NCBI GenBank assembly: GCA_014155875.1
Contig: JACEFZ010017423.1
Coordinates: 62,001 to 126,000, forward strand
DNA from: Cepaea nemoralis
Taxonomy: Eukaryota > Mollusca > Gastropoda > Stylommatophora > Helicidae
Direction: 5' to 3'
Length of the DNA stretch: 64,000 nt
Shown here: in pieces, positions 34,298-47,371 of the stretch
How the letters are laid out: the number at the start of each line of letters is the position of its first letter
Position numbering within the stretch: the stretch's first letter is position 1
Program-made: the position numbers and the translations under genes
Notes under the pieces: generated by a model
Seen by the model: only the letters and a program-made list of their open reading frames with translations
The model's database searches: none
What the model was told of the DNA's origin: nothing

Positions 34298-34632
34298 CGG
34301 ATGTTTGTAAAGTCTCACTACACTTTGTATTTGGAACAAATTTGAAAAATGAAGTATATGGTGTCATAAAAAATGTGGTAAAACATGCATTAAATTAATT
34401 ACAATAGTCACCGCTTTGATACAACGCTGTTTTGGGGGAAGCAGGAAAGTACCAATGAAGTATTCATTATAACAGTTGTTTGGGGCGCAAAGAATTACTC
34501 CAGCAGACGACAGCTATTCGCTGCATACTGCTTCACGGTGAACTTTGGAGCACATTTTTGGATGACATCATGTACTTCATTGTTCAAATTTGTTCTACAT
34601 ACAAAGTGTAGTGAGACTTTACAAAGACCCGG
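34298..34632. mobile_element. 335-bp MITE with TAG duplication
   Basis: Terminal inverted repeats of about 70 bp (34298-34375 and 34551-34632) share 'tttgtaaagtctcactac' and its complement. The flanks are tag (34295-34297) and tag (34633-34635). The same flanking repeat without the element is present at 59310-59370 (junction 59340/59341). No coding capacity. A 3-bp duplication is compatible with PIF/Harbinger-like or related DNA transposons, but no transposase is seen. Confidence 0.8.
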
Positions 34633-34635
34633 TAG

Positions 34636-34850
34636 TTTAACACTAAATCAGACAAGAAATGCCGTCTAGGTTTGGACAACATAAGAGGCATGTCTGGTCA
34701 TGAAACTACAAGAGGACGAAATTCAGGGCATGATCAATCGAGAACGGCCTAGCAGTGAGTATGGAACGTTTTACAAGCTGCGTCACAATGATATTAAAGT
34801 ACTGGAGAGTTTTGGTCAGAGACCATAACTTTATGAAGGGAAAATCCCAA
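34636..34850 (+). other. Repeat flank after the MITE
   Basis: 34636-34740 continues the repeat seen at 59341-59445 ('taacactaaatcag', 'acaagaggacgaaattc'). The remainder to 34850 shows no gene. Confidence 0.5.
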
Positions 34851-37800
34851 CTGCACCTCCCCGCGGTAGAGGATGGAAACACACTACGGTGTTGCTAACA
34901 CAGCTCTGGGGACCGAGTATCCACCGGAATAAGTGGACAACTCTGCAACTGAGCAGGGGCAGGGGGGCACTCACTTGTCCTTACAGTCGGAAATGGCTGT
35001 CAAAGGCAGAGGTAAAAGACCACCATGTGGATGTGGAAGGCAAGGGGAAACCACCACATTATCTTCCCAAGACTTCATGGCAAAACATAAATCAAAGTTA
35101 GTGAAGGACGTTTATGGCTGTCATAGGGCATCCTCGTCCGGTAGGGACAGTCATGAGCCACAGGTGACACCAGACCGTCATCCAGCTACTGATGGCAAAA
35201 TCATAACTAAAATAAATAAATTTAGAGTAGGAACATGGAATGTTAGGACATTAAATGAGCTAGGAAAGTTGACCAATGTTCTAAGGAGAGATGGATAGCA
35301 TGAAAATGAATATACTAGGCGTTAGTGAGATGAGATGGAAGGGATCGGGCAAAATTATAGCTGACAATCATACAATAATTTATTCTGGAGGGGATACACA
35401 TGAAAAAGGTGTAGGAATAATATTAGACGAAAAAACAGCCAAGTCAATTAATGGATACTGGTGTATTTCAGATAGAGTTATTATGGTAAAAATCAAAGGC
35501 AAACCAATAGACATAAATATTATACAAGTATATGCACCAACAGCAAGCAGTAGTGATGAAGAAATACAACACTTTTACGACGAAATAGAAATGGCGATGG
35601 CTCAAATTGGATCACAAGAAATAAAAATAATACTTGGTGATTTTAATGCAAAAGTAGGAAAGGGAAAAATAGGAGGATGTAGTGGGGAATTATGGTTTAG
35701 GTACAAGAAATGAAAGAGGGGAAAAGCTAATAGAATGGGCAAATATCAATGAGATGATAATTGGAAACACATGGTTTAAACACCATAAAAGACGACTGTA
35801 CACATGGATAAGCCCTGATAAGAAAATACGCAACCAAATTGACTACATACTAATTAATAAAAGATTTAGAAATGCTTTAATTAATGTAAAGACAATGCCT
35901 GGTGCTGACTGTAATAGTGATCATGTACCACTATGTGGACAAATAAAAGTAAGATTAAAGAGAGGGAAAAAATGGTTAAGAACATGAGACTTAATAAAGA
36001 GGTTCTGAAAATAGATAAAGAAATGCAAGAACAATACAGAGTGACTGTGAAAAATAGGTACAATGCAATAACTAAAATACAGAGTATAGATGAACAATGG
36101 GAAATGTTAAGGGACTCCATTCATCAAACTAGCAAAGAAGTATTACCGGAGAGAGGCAAAATAGCTAAGAAAAAATGGATGAATGAAGATATCTTAAAAC
36201 TGATGGACAAAAGAAAACAGAGTAAAAATGACAAACAAGAATACGCTAAGATAAATAAAGAAATAAAAGATAAATGTGGGAAGGCTAAAGAAAGTTGGTT
36301 AAACGAGCAATGCAAAAAAATTGAATTAAATTCCATTAAAGATACAAAAAATATGCACAGACAAATCAGTGAGCTTACAGGAAGAAAAATAAGAATAAAT
36401 ACAGGGTGTTTGAAATCAAAAACAGGAAAGATAATATTAGAGGAAGATGCTATAATGAAGAGGTGGAATGAGTATAAAAGAGAATTATATGAAGGAGAAA
36501 GGGGAGAATTAACAGAAGATAGTAACTTAGAAGGTCCACCTATTCTGAAAGAAGAAGTCGCTGACGCTATGAAACGTATGAAGAAAGGAAAAACAGCTGG
36601 GCCAGATGAAATCACAATAGAAGAATTAGAAGTATTGGGAGAATTTGGAGTAGATATATTAACCAAAATGTTGAATGATATTTACAGCAGTGGATATTTA
36701 CCCAGTGATATGCTGAAATCTGTATTTATAGCTATACCAAAAAGACCAGGAGCAATTGATTGTGAAGATTTTCGTACAATTAACCTTATAAACCATATCA
36801 CTAAGCTTCTACTCAGAATCATAATGAGAAGAATCAAAAATAAAATAAAAATGGAAATTAGTGAAGAACAGTATGGATTTGTGGAAGGAAAGGGCACAAA
36901 CAATGCAATTTATACATTACGGACACTAATAGAAAGGTCAATAGAGAAACAGAGAGACATATATTTGTGCTTCATAGATTATACTAAGGCATTTGGTAAA
37001 GTAAAACATGATGAACTGATTAAAATGTTGGAAGATATCAACATTGATGGAAAAGATTTAAGAATAATAAAGAATGTTTACTGGAACCAAGTAGCAGCAA
37101 TTAAAATGGGAAATAAAGAGGGTAGTTACGAACAGATAAAGCTAGGAGTACGACAAGGGTGTGTCTTGTCACCAGATCTTTTCTCCCTGTATAGCGAAGT
37201 AATAATGAGAGAGATCAAAGAGATGCCAGGAATACTAGTTGGAGGTTATAATATAAATAATATACGCTATGCAGATGACACAGTATTGGTGGCGGATAAT
37301 TCAACAGACCTACAACAATTATTAGACGTTGTAGTAACAGAGAGTGCAAGGAAAGGACTCTCCTTGAATATCAAGAAAACAGTAACAATGGTAATATCAA
37401 AGAAAATGGTGACACCAAAATGTGACATAGAAATAGAAGGGAAAATCCTTAACCAAGTTGATAATTTTAGATACCTAGGGGCATTTATAACATCAGATGG
37501 AAGATGTACAACATAGATTAGGAGTAGAATAGGGCAGGCAAAAGCCGCTTTTCAGAAAATGAAGAGTATCTTATGCAATAAGTCACTATCACTGAATGTA
37601 AGAAAGAGAGTGCTGAAATGCTATGTAGAACCAGTTTTGCTGTATGGCAGTGAATCTTGGAACGTAAATGAACAAATTAAGAAGAAATTAGAAGCAACAG
37701 AGATGTGGTTCCTGAGATGAATGTTGCGAATTCCTTGGACTGCCAGAGTAACTAACGACGACTACCTGAAACAGGCTAATGAAACTAGAACATTATATAC

Positions 37801-37910
37801 AACAATAAGACAGAGACAAACATCTTTCTTCGGTCACGTGATGAGAAGAGAGGCATTGGAGAACATCGTAATAACTGGAAAGATCGAGGGGATCGAGGGA
37901 CAATAGTGAA
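34850..37910 (+). pseudogene. LINE C: RTE-type LINE, near-complete ORF, broken
   Basis: The frame opens with ATG at 34933 and runs through a leader to the endonuclease 'KFRVGTWNVRTLNELGKLTN'. After a frameshift near 35295 come 'ILGVSEMRWKGSG' (catalytic Glu), 'IILGDFNAKVGKG', 'WISPDKKIRNQIDYILINKR' and 'GADCNSDHVPL'. Further shifts lie near 35690 and 35970. From 35970 to 37516 one long frame holds the RT: 'GKTAGPDEITIEELEVLGE', 'AIPKRPGAIDCEDFRTINLI', 'QYGFVEGKGTNNAIYTLRTL', 'CFIDYTKAFGKVKHDELIKM', 'GVRQGCVLSPDLFSLYSEV' and 'NINNIRYADDTVLVADNSTD' (Y-A-D-D). A TAG at 37514 and a TGA near 37718 interrupt the C-terminal domain ('RIPWTARVTNDDYLKQANET', 'FFGHVMRREALENIVITGKI'). The element is truncated inside 'GKIEG' at about 37905. 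The RT matches the RTE/BovB group by motif order. A related protein is at 42901-44769. Confidence 0.9.
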
Positions 37911-38610
37911 CATAGTTATGAAATTCCAAATCAATCAAGGTATTACTCAACTTTGAGACTATATGTGACAGGCATGGGCGAAGATGACATTGCTTATCTG
38001 GTATCCTAAAATTAGAGAGCTCTGTAGTGGGTATTGGATGGAGAGGAGCCAGATATTGGGTTGATAAGTTCTGTGGGACACTACGGCTTTCTTCCACTTT
38101 TATTTAGTTTTCCCTGTTGTCAAAATTACTTTTGTTTATGTTCCCGTTTCCTTGGGGTTTTACCTTATTCTATTTCAAATGATCATATAATTGCATTTAT
38201 GGAACCAGTGGATATATGTTTTGATACTGGAATTTCAGGTAGTGGTTAAATCCATCCAGAACCAGATATGACTGTTGATGGAAGCTCCTGGCTGGAGAGA
38301 TGACAAATCCTATTTGGGAAGAATCTACAGGCGAGAGTCCCATCCAACCACATAAAGCAGGTAACCAAGTATCACTATGAATCACCCAGGGAACTTTTAG
38401 CCTCGCGAACATCCTACATGAACCAGAATAACAAACTTACCATGGACCCAGTTTATTTAGTCTCACAGAACATTTGATAATTTTCGCTCCAAAAACCAAA
38501 TTTGGCGTGGAGAGCATTGAGCTTAAGATAGAGAATTATAATTATTATTATAACCTAACAGATCTATAGGTATGATTCAATCCACTGGGGAAATATGGGT
38601 TATGTTTTTC
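37911..38610. other. No gene recognised
   Basis: Unique-looking sequence with only short open frames and no similarity I recognise to the other repeats in the window. Confidence 0.4.
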
Positions 38611-38611
38611 T

Positions 38612-39236
38612 TAAAAGTTAGTTAGTTAGTCAGTTAGTTAGTCGCGGTTCCAACCTCACAGCAACGGGTCGTCCCCATTTTGCTCCGTTCCTGTGCCAGT
38701 GAATATCACACAAAACGCCTCCCACTGCCCAATGTGAAAAGTGGAAAAGACAGGAGTCTCGACAAACAACAGTCCGCACAGATTCACTGCACATAATGCC
38801 GCCGCCAGAATGTCAACAGAATAGTCCCCCACGAAACATTCAGTTCATCTCTGATGGAATCGGCAGTCTGGATGTTTCCTAGATTTTCATCCACACAGTA
38901 CAATAAAACATATTGTTCATCGTTGACGGCAGTGGACAGTCAACCAGAAGCCCAGCAGCCACGCATTTCTGCATAAGGCAAAAACCGGTCAACTCTGGGA
39001 CATAGCCAGCTGCCACCACTCCGAACATGCAGTCACGTTCCAAAACACCTCGGGCAGATTCAGAAGCATTTCACACGAAACTCACAGCTCACAGTGTCGC
39101 GCCACGCACTCACTCAGTAGCAGGGCGACGAAACCATCAAGCCTCCTTAGTCGCCTCTTACAACATGCGTGGTAGGCTACAGTGTTGCTATTCTTTGCTT
39201 CCCTTATGGGCCCCGGCAACACGACGGTAAAGGTGA
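38612..39236 (-). repeat. SINE-like or LINE-3'-end repeat with GTTA tail
   Basis: The left edge is 'gttagttagttagtcagtta', the complement of a TAAC tail, as in LINE B. On the minus strand the body contains 'cctaccacgcatgttgtaag' followed by 'aggcgactaa', a motif I recall as abundant in molluscan repeats. No frame with known domains. A TSD was not found. Confidence 0.5.
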
Positions 39237-39239
39237 ATG

Positions 39240-39650
39240 TTTAATGTATTCATGGATACGTGCCATGCCTTTTGAAATGGGTGATTATTTTGTGATCAGA
39301 ATAGCCAAAACCCATCCCCAGTTTGTTTGTTATTAAGTTTAATAGATATTTCATTTTACACTCTGAGTTTTACATTAATTCTTTGAGAGTTCATGTTATT
39401 GTATGTTATCTATTAGTTTATCCTAGATATTAATTATTTATCTGAGAGCACAGTAGCAAGGAAACTCCACACGTTTATTATTACTCAAGGTAATCGTTTC
39501 CTTGTTGACCTTAGGGACTCCCTTGGCTCTCCTGGACTCTATTGATAGCCTCAAGTAATTGAGCCATTGAAGGCTACTAAAATTATAGTGGGCCAGGATC
39601 ACATTGGGAAAGATTAATTCTAGTTTTCCTCTATCTCTTTGAGATTTCCC
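39240..39650. other. No gene recognised
   Basis: AT-rich, short frames only. Confidence 0.4.
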
Positions 39651-39654
39651 AAGA

Positions 39655-40960
39655 TATACGACAGGACCTAACAAAAACAGATGGCGGAAAGTGATAAGTA
39701 GGGAGGTTTTGTCACAGTTATGAATGAATGCCGAGACAGTGATGAGCAGGCGGAGTAAGGGGTAAGACACAGATGTGTTTTGTCACCAAATTCTCGTATT
39801 AGAAAGAAAACTAAGGTAAAGTATGTTACATGTTCTACGACTGGGTGTCATTGCAGCTGAACACCTCAACGGCGGCTTGTCTTTGCTATGATCAAATATA
39901 ACTCCAGCGTTACGTCAAAATTCTGCGACTGTCGTTTTTTACAGTTTACTTGTGTATCAAAGACGAACATCGATATCATATCATGTGTTTCTTTATTCCG
40001 TTAATAGTCTCTATGGCAACATTTGCTATCATTATGAGGCACATGTAAATGTGCTGCCAAAAATACTATCACTTCGCCTGAAGACATTACAACAATTAAA
40101 CGGATATTGTACTTAATCTACTATCCGTACGTAGACTGCTCTTTCTTTATTATATTATCTACCACATGACAACACTTGCCGGAATTCTAAGACATCGCAA
40201 GTGCTTCAATTTATTTTATAAGCTTTTCATTAGATTTGTAATACTTTTAATTAAATATTATGACATATGTTCTTTGGTATAAGTATTTGCTTAATACATC
40301 CTTCATATATACTTTAATAAAATGCTTCTCTTGTCTCCCTTGTTGATTAAAATGTCATTTTAATTTATTTCCCTTGATGCTAAGAATTCCTGTTATAGAT
40401 AGTTCAACATTTTTACATATGAAACCAGGGCCGTGCCGTGCTATGATACAGAGAGTCGGCCGCATCAGGCGGCGCCGTAAGGGGAGCGGCGGAAGCAGTG
40501 AAATCAAAATACAATGTGAACTATTCAATAATTAAACATCTTTAACGGGCGGCATTTCGGAAAGAAAAAAAATAACATTTAAGGGGCGGAATTTAGAAAA
40601 CTTGCATCATACTGTGAAAATCTACCGCACGGCCCTTTATGAATCATTACAATGATTGAAACTAGTTGCAATATTCATAAAAGTAATAACGGCTGTAGCA
40701 GGATGTATCAATAGGAAATAAAAACAATTAGGTACGTGTAACACCTGCGAAAAGATGAGAAATACTAAACACGGAGACAGTGTACATATCTTACAACGAA
40801 CTCCACAATGATGAACATTCGTTTTTTTTTTAAAAGGGGGTTAGGCTTGGGGGATAATCAAATATACTAAAATCAAAAAAAGCAAATAAGTATATTACGA
40901 CACATTGTGAGTCACGAAAGTTGACACTGGAGTCCATTTGGACCCCATGGTAGTTCTATG
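39655..40960 (+). repeat. R1 copy d
   Basis: Begins 'ggacctaacaaaaacagatg' and includes 'tattagaaagaaaactaagg', 'aacaccaggg'-type variants and the end 'gttgacactggagtccattt'. An extra ~170-bp piece at 40420-40635 ('ggccgtgccgtgctatg' to 'ctaccgcacggcccttt'), bounded by similar inverted ends, interrupts it and may be a small insertion. Confidence 0.7.
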
Positions 40961-40963
40961 GTA

Positions 40964-42900
40964 GAGGTTCCCAAACTTGTTGCCTGTGTCACGAAAAACA
41001 CCGTGATTAACCAGTTGATGATAATACAGGCAATCTGATTAAACTGCATGTTTGCAGGGCCCCAATTGTTTTTTTTTAACAATACAGTAAAAACAGGTCG
41101 GATTCAAGCGGAAGTGCCCGGCTCGGGAGAAAACAGTCCGTCTGTCATTTAGAATTTCCCGACATCAAACGGAATGGCGGTTTTGCTTGTCACCACATGA
41201 CAGGAAGTTGTGGGTTTGTTATTGGAAACATTGGGACACCTGCAGGACATCAACATCTTCACGTGAACAATTCAAGGCTGTTTGGAAAAAAACATGATTG
41301 GGGGAGACAGTTTACCTCAAACAGTTGATTTAGGTGGACGTGTTTTGGCACTGCAGTTAGGAGTGGGAAAAATGCCTACCGTGTGCTAATTAAGTTAATT
41401 TAATTTTACACGTGCCTGTCATGGCAAATGTAGATGTGGTTTGATCGAACTGCGGTGTTGCCTAAGGTAGTTTATATTGTATAATTAGTTCTGATTAATT
41501 TAGGCAGTAGCATGGTTGAAACTAGTTAGAGTAGTGAAGTGATAATTGGCTCTGCTAGGATGAATAGGATAGCGGGGTGATATTTGGAGAGATTTAAGAT
41601 GGGTTGGGAGATGGGGAAAGTGTCCAATAGGGGGGGGGGGGATCTTTCGGTTGTTTGCCCACTGAAGTTTTGCACTCTGTTTATGGGTCTTTCCTTGTCA
41701 TAGCTTGATTCGGACGTAGGTTAAGAGCTAATATGCTCTATGACAGAGTTTAGTTAGCTGCGAAATAACAGAGCAAGGCAATAGGCTTACACTCAGCCGG
41801 TAGGATCAGTGACTAGTGCTATCACCAGATGTGTTGTTTCTCTAACAGGTTCCCTGCAAGTTACGAGGAAGCTCAACACTGGATTTGAAACAAGCTCAAC
41901 TCCAATTCGAAAGAACACTAGTTGGACACTCAAATGGTTCTTACTGAAAATAAATAACGTCCGAGAAGAAAGATGGTATTATGTTTGCGCTGGACTCATA
42001 ATCAGGAGGGTTCACCATAACATGGCTCAGAAGAGCCAACCAATATAACGATTACTGTGTGTTAAGGTTCACCTAGGATGGGTGATGATTATTGATATGT
42101 CACACATCATACAAACATTGTTAAAGGAACGAGAACATTAAAATGTAAGTCACATGGTGTGATAGATTCCAGTGAAATATTACAAAAGACATCATACTTG
42201 AGACTTTATTGACACTAGTTAGGATCAAGTATATTAACAATAACAGTGATACCTAAGTACCCACAACAAAGGATTCGTACAGTTTTAGGAACGATAGGAA
42301 CTTATAATGTGTAGTGTGCAACCGGTCCATGATCAGCTGTAATTACAAACAGTATCTATTTCGGATGATCAGGAAGATGGATTACCAGGTAGCTACAGAT
42401 GACAGTCGGTGTCCGGCAGGAGGGATACAGCCCTGGGTGAGATGGACTTGTTCTGACTTAACGTGCTGTGGTGTGTCCTTGCAAGGATGAACTGACTATG
42501 CTATTATCTGAGGGTCCGATCCTACACACATTATAGAACACATCACACATTTTCTTCGCATACACGTCTCGTATACGTTACACTTTTCTTTTAATAAATT
42601 AATCTTTATTAATTTCTAGAAGCAAGAGTTGTTGAATATGTTGCGTGGGGAAGAATGAGAGGGGGCATAGTGCGACAGTGATAGAGAGAGGAAAAGGTGT
42701 CCATGAACTGAAGGAGTGTGTTGGACGGAAGCTGGTGGATTCTCCAGGATATTGATAGGGAGAAAAAATTATAATGTGGGTGTTGACTCCCCTCACTCCA
42801 GGGACGACACTTTAAAGGAAGACACGACAGCCCGCCAGCTTTCCGAAAGTGGCACGCAAGGCCTCGAATTTAATATAATATATTTTAATAATAAGTAAAG
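40964..42900. other. Unassigned region; possible hAT terminus at its left
   Basis: 'gaggttcccaaactt' at 40968-40982 resembles the terminal repeat of hAT/Charlie-like elements (C-A-G-x-G-G-T-T-C-C-C-A-A-A-C), but no matching right end was found. A run of 10 G lies at 41632-41641. The stretch 41810-42060 has a weak exon-like look (see findings). No gene is supported. Confidence 0.3.
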
Positions 42901-44769
42901 AATGTGGGCCGTAAGACATGGATAACTGAAGAAATTTTACAACGAATGGAAACAAGAAGACAGAACAAAGATAATCCTGCCAAATATTAAGAAATTCACA
43001 GAAAAGTCAGAACCTTATGTAAGGAGGCAAAAGAAATTGAAAAACAACACAACAGTAAAAATGCGAAACTAATGCTCAAAAGAATTAAGGATCTTACTAA
43101 TCAAAGAACACGTACATCAGCAGGCTGCCTAAAGACAAAAGATGGAAGAATCATAATAGAAAAAGATCAGATCTTACATGTATGGTCAGATTACGTGAAA
43201 TATCATTATGAAGATAACAGAGACGAACAGTATGATGTTCAAAATAATAATGAAGGACCATCAATTTTGAAGATGGAGGTTCAGAATGCTCTTAACCATA
43301 TGAAATCTGGCAAGGCCCCGTGTTCAGACAGCGTCACAACAGAAATGATTAATGCTTTAGAAGAAAATGGAATAGATAAAGATACCAGTCTGCTTAATAC
43401 AATATATGATACTGGAAATATACCTCAGGAGTTATGTAATTCTGTATTTATTGCAATCCCAAAGAAATCAGGAGCCTTGGAATGTGATCAACATCGAACA
43501 ATTAGTATAATGATGCACATCCCGAAGATTTTCCTAAGAATTATCATGCAAAGAGTTAGGAGGAAAATACAACATGGAATAGGAGAAGAACAATGTGGGT
43601 TTGAAGAAGGCAACGGTACAGTAAATGCTGTGTATATACCGAGAACCGTAATTGAAAGTTCTATAGAAGTAAACAAAGATATACACCTTTTCTTTATTGA
43701 CTACACAAAGGCTATCGATAAAGTGAGACACGTCAACATGATAAGGATGCTTGAAGATATACAAATTGATGGAAAAGATCTTAGAATTGTAAAAAACATA
43801 TATTGGAAACAACAAGCTGACATAAGAGTTGATAATGAAGTAAGCCAATATCAGCCTATTTAAGGAAGTGTGAGACAGGGATGTGTAATGTCTCCAGATC
43901 TATTTTCCCTGTACAGTGAAAGTATTTTCAGAAATATTGAAGATATGGAAGGAATCAACATTGGGGGACGATACATCAATAACATTAGATATACAGATGA
44001 TACAGTCTTGATTGCAGACAATGTACAGGACCTGCAAAATTTAGTAGATGCGGTTGTTACACACAGTGAACAACTAGGGTTAGAATTAAATTGTAAAATG
44101 ACACAGATTATGGCCGTCACTAGGAAGAACGAAATACCACAGTGTAATATACAAGTAAATGGGAATATTCTTCAACAAGTGAGTAGGTACAATTATCTCG
44201 GAACAGTCATAACACTGATGGGAGATGCCTTGAAGAGATTAGAACAAGAATCACCATGGCAAAAGTAGCCTTTAGCAAGATGAAAAACATACTGACCAAT
44301 AAAAAGATGTCAATTGAAACGAGAAAAAGAGTGTTGAGGTGCTACATAGAACCTGTACTTTTATATGGATGTGAAGCTTGGACAATGAGCAGTCAGGCTG
44401 AAAAAGATCTGATGGCTGTATAAATGTGGTTTCTGGGGAAAATGCAAAGAATACCATGGACAGCCAGAAAGACCAATGAACAAGTCCTTCAAGAAACAAA
44501 TGAAGATCGTAAACTGATTAGAGACATTAGACATAGACAGTCACAATTTTTTGGGCATGTTATGAGAAGAAATGAATTGGATAACTTGGTGACAATTGGT
44601 AAGATCGAGGTGAACAGACCAAGGGGAAGACCTAGAGGCAAGTACCTAGATGGCTTGGCCTTGTGGCATGGTCGAGACAGAAACACGGAGCTGATCCACG
44701 ACTCTGGTGATGGAGTGAAATGGCAGAACATGACCGCCCACGCTTACTGGCATGGCACATGATGGATGG
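42901..44769 (+). pseudogene. RTE-type LINE, 5'-truncated
   Basis: Frames from about 42905 give 'TWITEEILQRMETRRQN' (the region after the endonuclease), then a 263-codon frame (43072-43863) with the RT N-terminal half: 'RIKDLTNQRTRTSAGCLKTK', 'NHMKSGKAPCSDSVTTEMIN', 'FIAIPKKSGALECDQHRTIS', 'FFIDYTKAIDKVRHVNMIR'. After a TAA near 43861 the next frame gives 'GCVMSPDLFSLYSESIFRN' and 'NINNIRY' with T-D-D in place of A-D-D. The first of the Y-x-D-D variable positions is changed while both Asp remain. A frameshift near 44217 and a TAA near 44421 precede the C-terminal domain ('RIPWTARKTNEQVLQETNED', 'GRPRGKYLDGLALWHGRDRN'). The 3' tail is (ATGG)n at 44760-44774. This is the best-preserved copy of the family that also sits at 13167-14259. 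Confidence 0.9.
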
Positions 44770-44770
44770 A

Positions 44771-45042
44771 TGGATTTTAATAATTTCAAAAAATGCACTC
44801 GGAAAGGCCCGTCAGCGTGCGATAATTTACTCTGCTCGAGGTTGTTATGCTCAGATATTATCCAATGCGCCTGTTCAGTTCGCAACGACACGTTATGAAG
44901 TTAGCATATCAAAGCCTTGTCGATCAATCAGGGTACGCAAGGCGCCATGTTTGTCGTCTGTTACAACCGGTTAGCAGAGTCGGTAGTATTGTGTTGGAAT
45001 TAGAAAGTTTCAAATAAAATTGTATCGTTAAAGCCTATAAAC
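44771..45042. other. No gene; possible 5' flank of hAT remnant
   Basis: No repeats or long frames. It lies between the RTE tail and the hAT-like start codon and may be the element's 5' non-coding end. Confidence 0.35.
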
Positions 45043-45497
45043 ATGAGTGTGGAAAATCTAAAATCAAACAATGGTAAAAAGAGAAAATATGAAGACGTTG
45101 CTTGTCGTGAATTCAACGAAGATTGGGGCACTGAAAAATATTGTCTATCTGATTCTGTCTGAAATAAATGAATTGCTTACAGAACGGGAATTTCTGCTGA
45201 ACGATGACTGGCTTAATGACCTGGCATTTTTGGTGGACATTACGTCGCATTTACACTCTTTGAATGCGAGAATCCAGCAAAAACACAAATTATTCACAAA
45301 TTTGTGCAATGAGATTTCTTCATTTAAAATGAGACTATGAATGTTTATCGGACAGCTGACTGAAGGGACTTTAGAGGCGTTTCCAACTCTGAAGACGCTT
45401 GTGGCGGAAAAGAAATGCGACTTGGTACAGTACAAAGTAAAAGTTGAAAACGTCTTCTGGATATCTTTCATTCAAGATTTCAAGAGTTCACGATAGA
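45043..45497 (+). pseudogene. hAT-like transposase remnant (ZBED5/GTF2IRD2-like)
   Basis: An ATG at 45043 starts 'MSVENLKSNNGKKRKYEDVA' and 'FNEDWGTEKYCL', like the start of BED-finger hAT proteins in which a short basic leader is followed by W-T-x-x-Y-F. The finger itself is missing. In another frame (45071-45340) 'NDDWLNDLAFLVDITSHLHS' and 'LNARIQQKHKLFTNLCNEIS' match the mid/C-terminal part of ZBED5/GTF2IRD2-type hAT transposases (D-x-x-W-L-x-x-L-A-F-L-x-D-I-T-x-H-L-N). It continues past a TGA with 'TLEAFPTL'. Most of the catalytic domain is deleted. Such a gutted copy is dead. The match rests on recognised family motifs, not on an alignment. Confidence 0.65.
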
Positions 45498-45499
45498 GA

Positions 45500-46215
<716 letters not shown>

Positions 46216-46233
46216 CTTGTAAAACGCTCCATA

Positions 46234-47045
46234 CTCTCTGATAACAATATATAATAACTCAAAGTAATGCAGCTTTACACAACATAATTACGACATGTAC
46301 AGGATGTTGCGGCGACTAGCATTCATCCTCAAACAAATACATACACAAAAACACTACATATAATCACGGAGAAGACCCTCCAGTGACTACATTAAGGTAT
46401 AAGACCGGTTTGAAAGAAACATTTTTGCAACTTAGGAAAAGAACAATTAAGGGGCATCCAATCAAGGGGTTGGCCCCGGGCATCAAAGAACCTCTGCACG
46501 CCACAGTTTGAAGTGTACACAATTTCACTTTCAATCCCATTGAACAATATTCACACATTCAGATATTAGCTATTAATATTATATTAATGGTAAGATTTAT
46601 TTATATATTTATTTATATAATCACGTTTAAGAACCAACATTGGAGACACCTCTGAACAATCCCATTTAACTGCGCACAGTCTGTGCCAAACGAAAACCAC
46701 GAGACAATTTCAAAAATGCTCGGATGTGTCTTGGTGAAGCTGTAATACTTTTAAAATTATTGAATTAATCTCTGAGCCGTAAATTATATACCGCATATAA
46801 ACAAACATTGAAATCTGCTGTACAATCTCCAGAACAAAATTCTTTTTGTTGGGTGGACTTATGATAAAGTTATATGTTAAATCTCAACATTTCCCCTCAG
46901 TTGGTTACTGAGATATGGAATTTTATATTGGGGCAAAAAAAACCAACAATAAACAGACTATAGTTGCCGCAACGTCCTGTATTTGTCGTAATTATGTTGT
47001 GTAAAGCTGCATAAGTTAGTGTTAATTTATATTGTTTATCAGTGA
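46234..47045. mobile_element. Inverted-repeat (MITE-like) element
   Basis: 46234-46317 and 46963-47045 are inverted copies. The best part is 'atgcagctttacacaacata' (46268-46287) against its complement at 46993-47012, and similarity extends outward through 'ctgataa'. About 810 bp, non-coding inside. The exact termini and TSD are unclear because the left end abuts the TA microsatellite. A non-autonomous DNA transposon is the simplest reading. Confidence 0.6.
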
Positions 47046-47129
47046 GTGTTCGAAGCTGCATCACAATGATAAGATACTTGTAGTACACATGTTAGCTACA
47101 CAATATGGGGTCATGGTTGTTGACAAGAT

Positions 47130-47150
47130 GTTTATTGTTGTTGTTGTTGC

Positions 47151-47206
<56 letters not shown>

Positions 47207-47371
47207 GCATGGTGTTACTATTGTTGTTATTATTATTGGTGTTGTTGTGACTGTTATTATTACTAATATTATTATTATAAACATGCTATTATTATCGTTT
47301 TTGTTATTATTATTGTTGCTGTTGTTATCGTTGTTGCGAATGTTGTTATTGCTGCTGTTGATTTTGCTATG
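47130..47371 (+). repeat. TTG/TTA microsatellite tract
   Basis: A pure (TTA)n run at 47151-47205 inside a degenerate TTG/TTA tract. Confidence 0.9.

Noticed and set aside
35881..36903. Long minus-strand frames opposite LINE C
   Set aside because: They are antisense shadows of the A-rich RT coding sequence.
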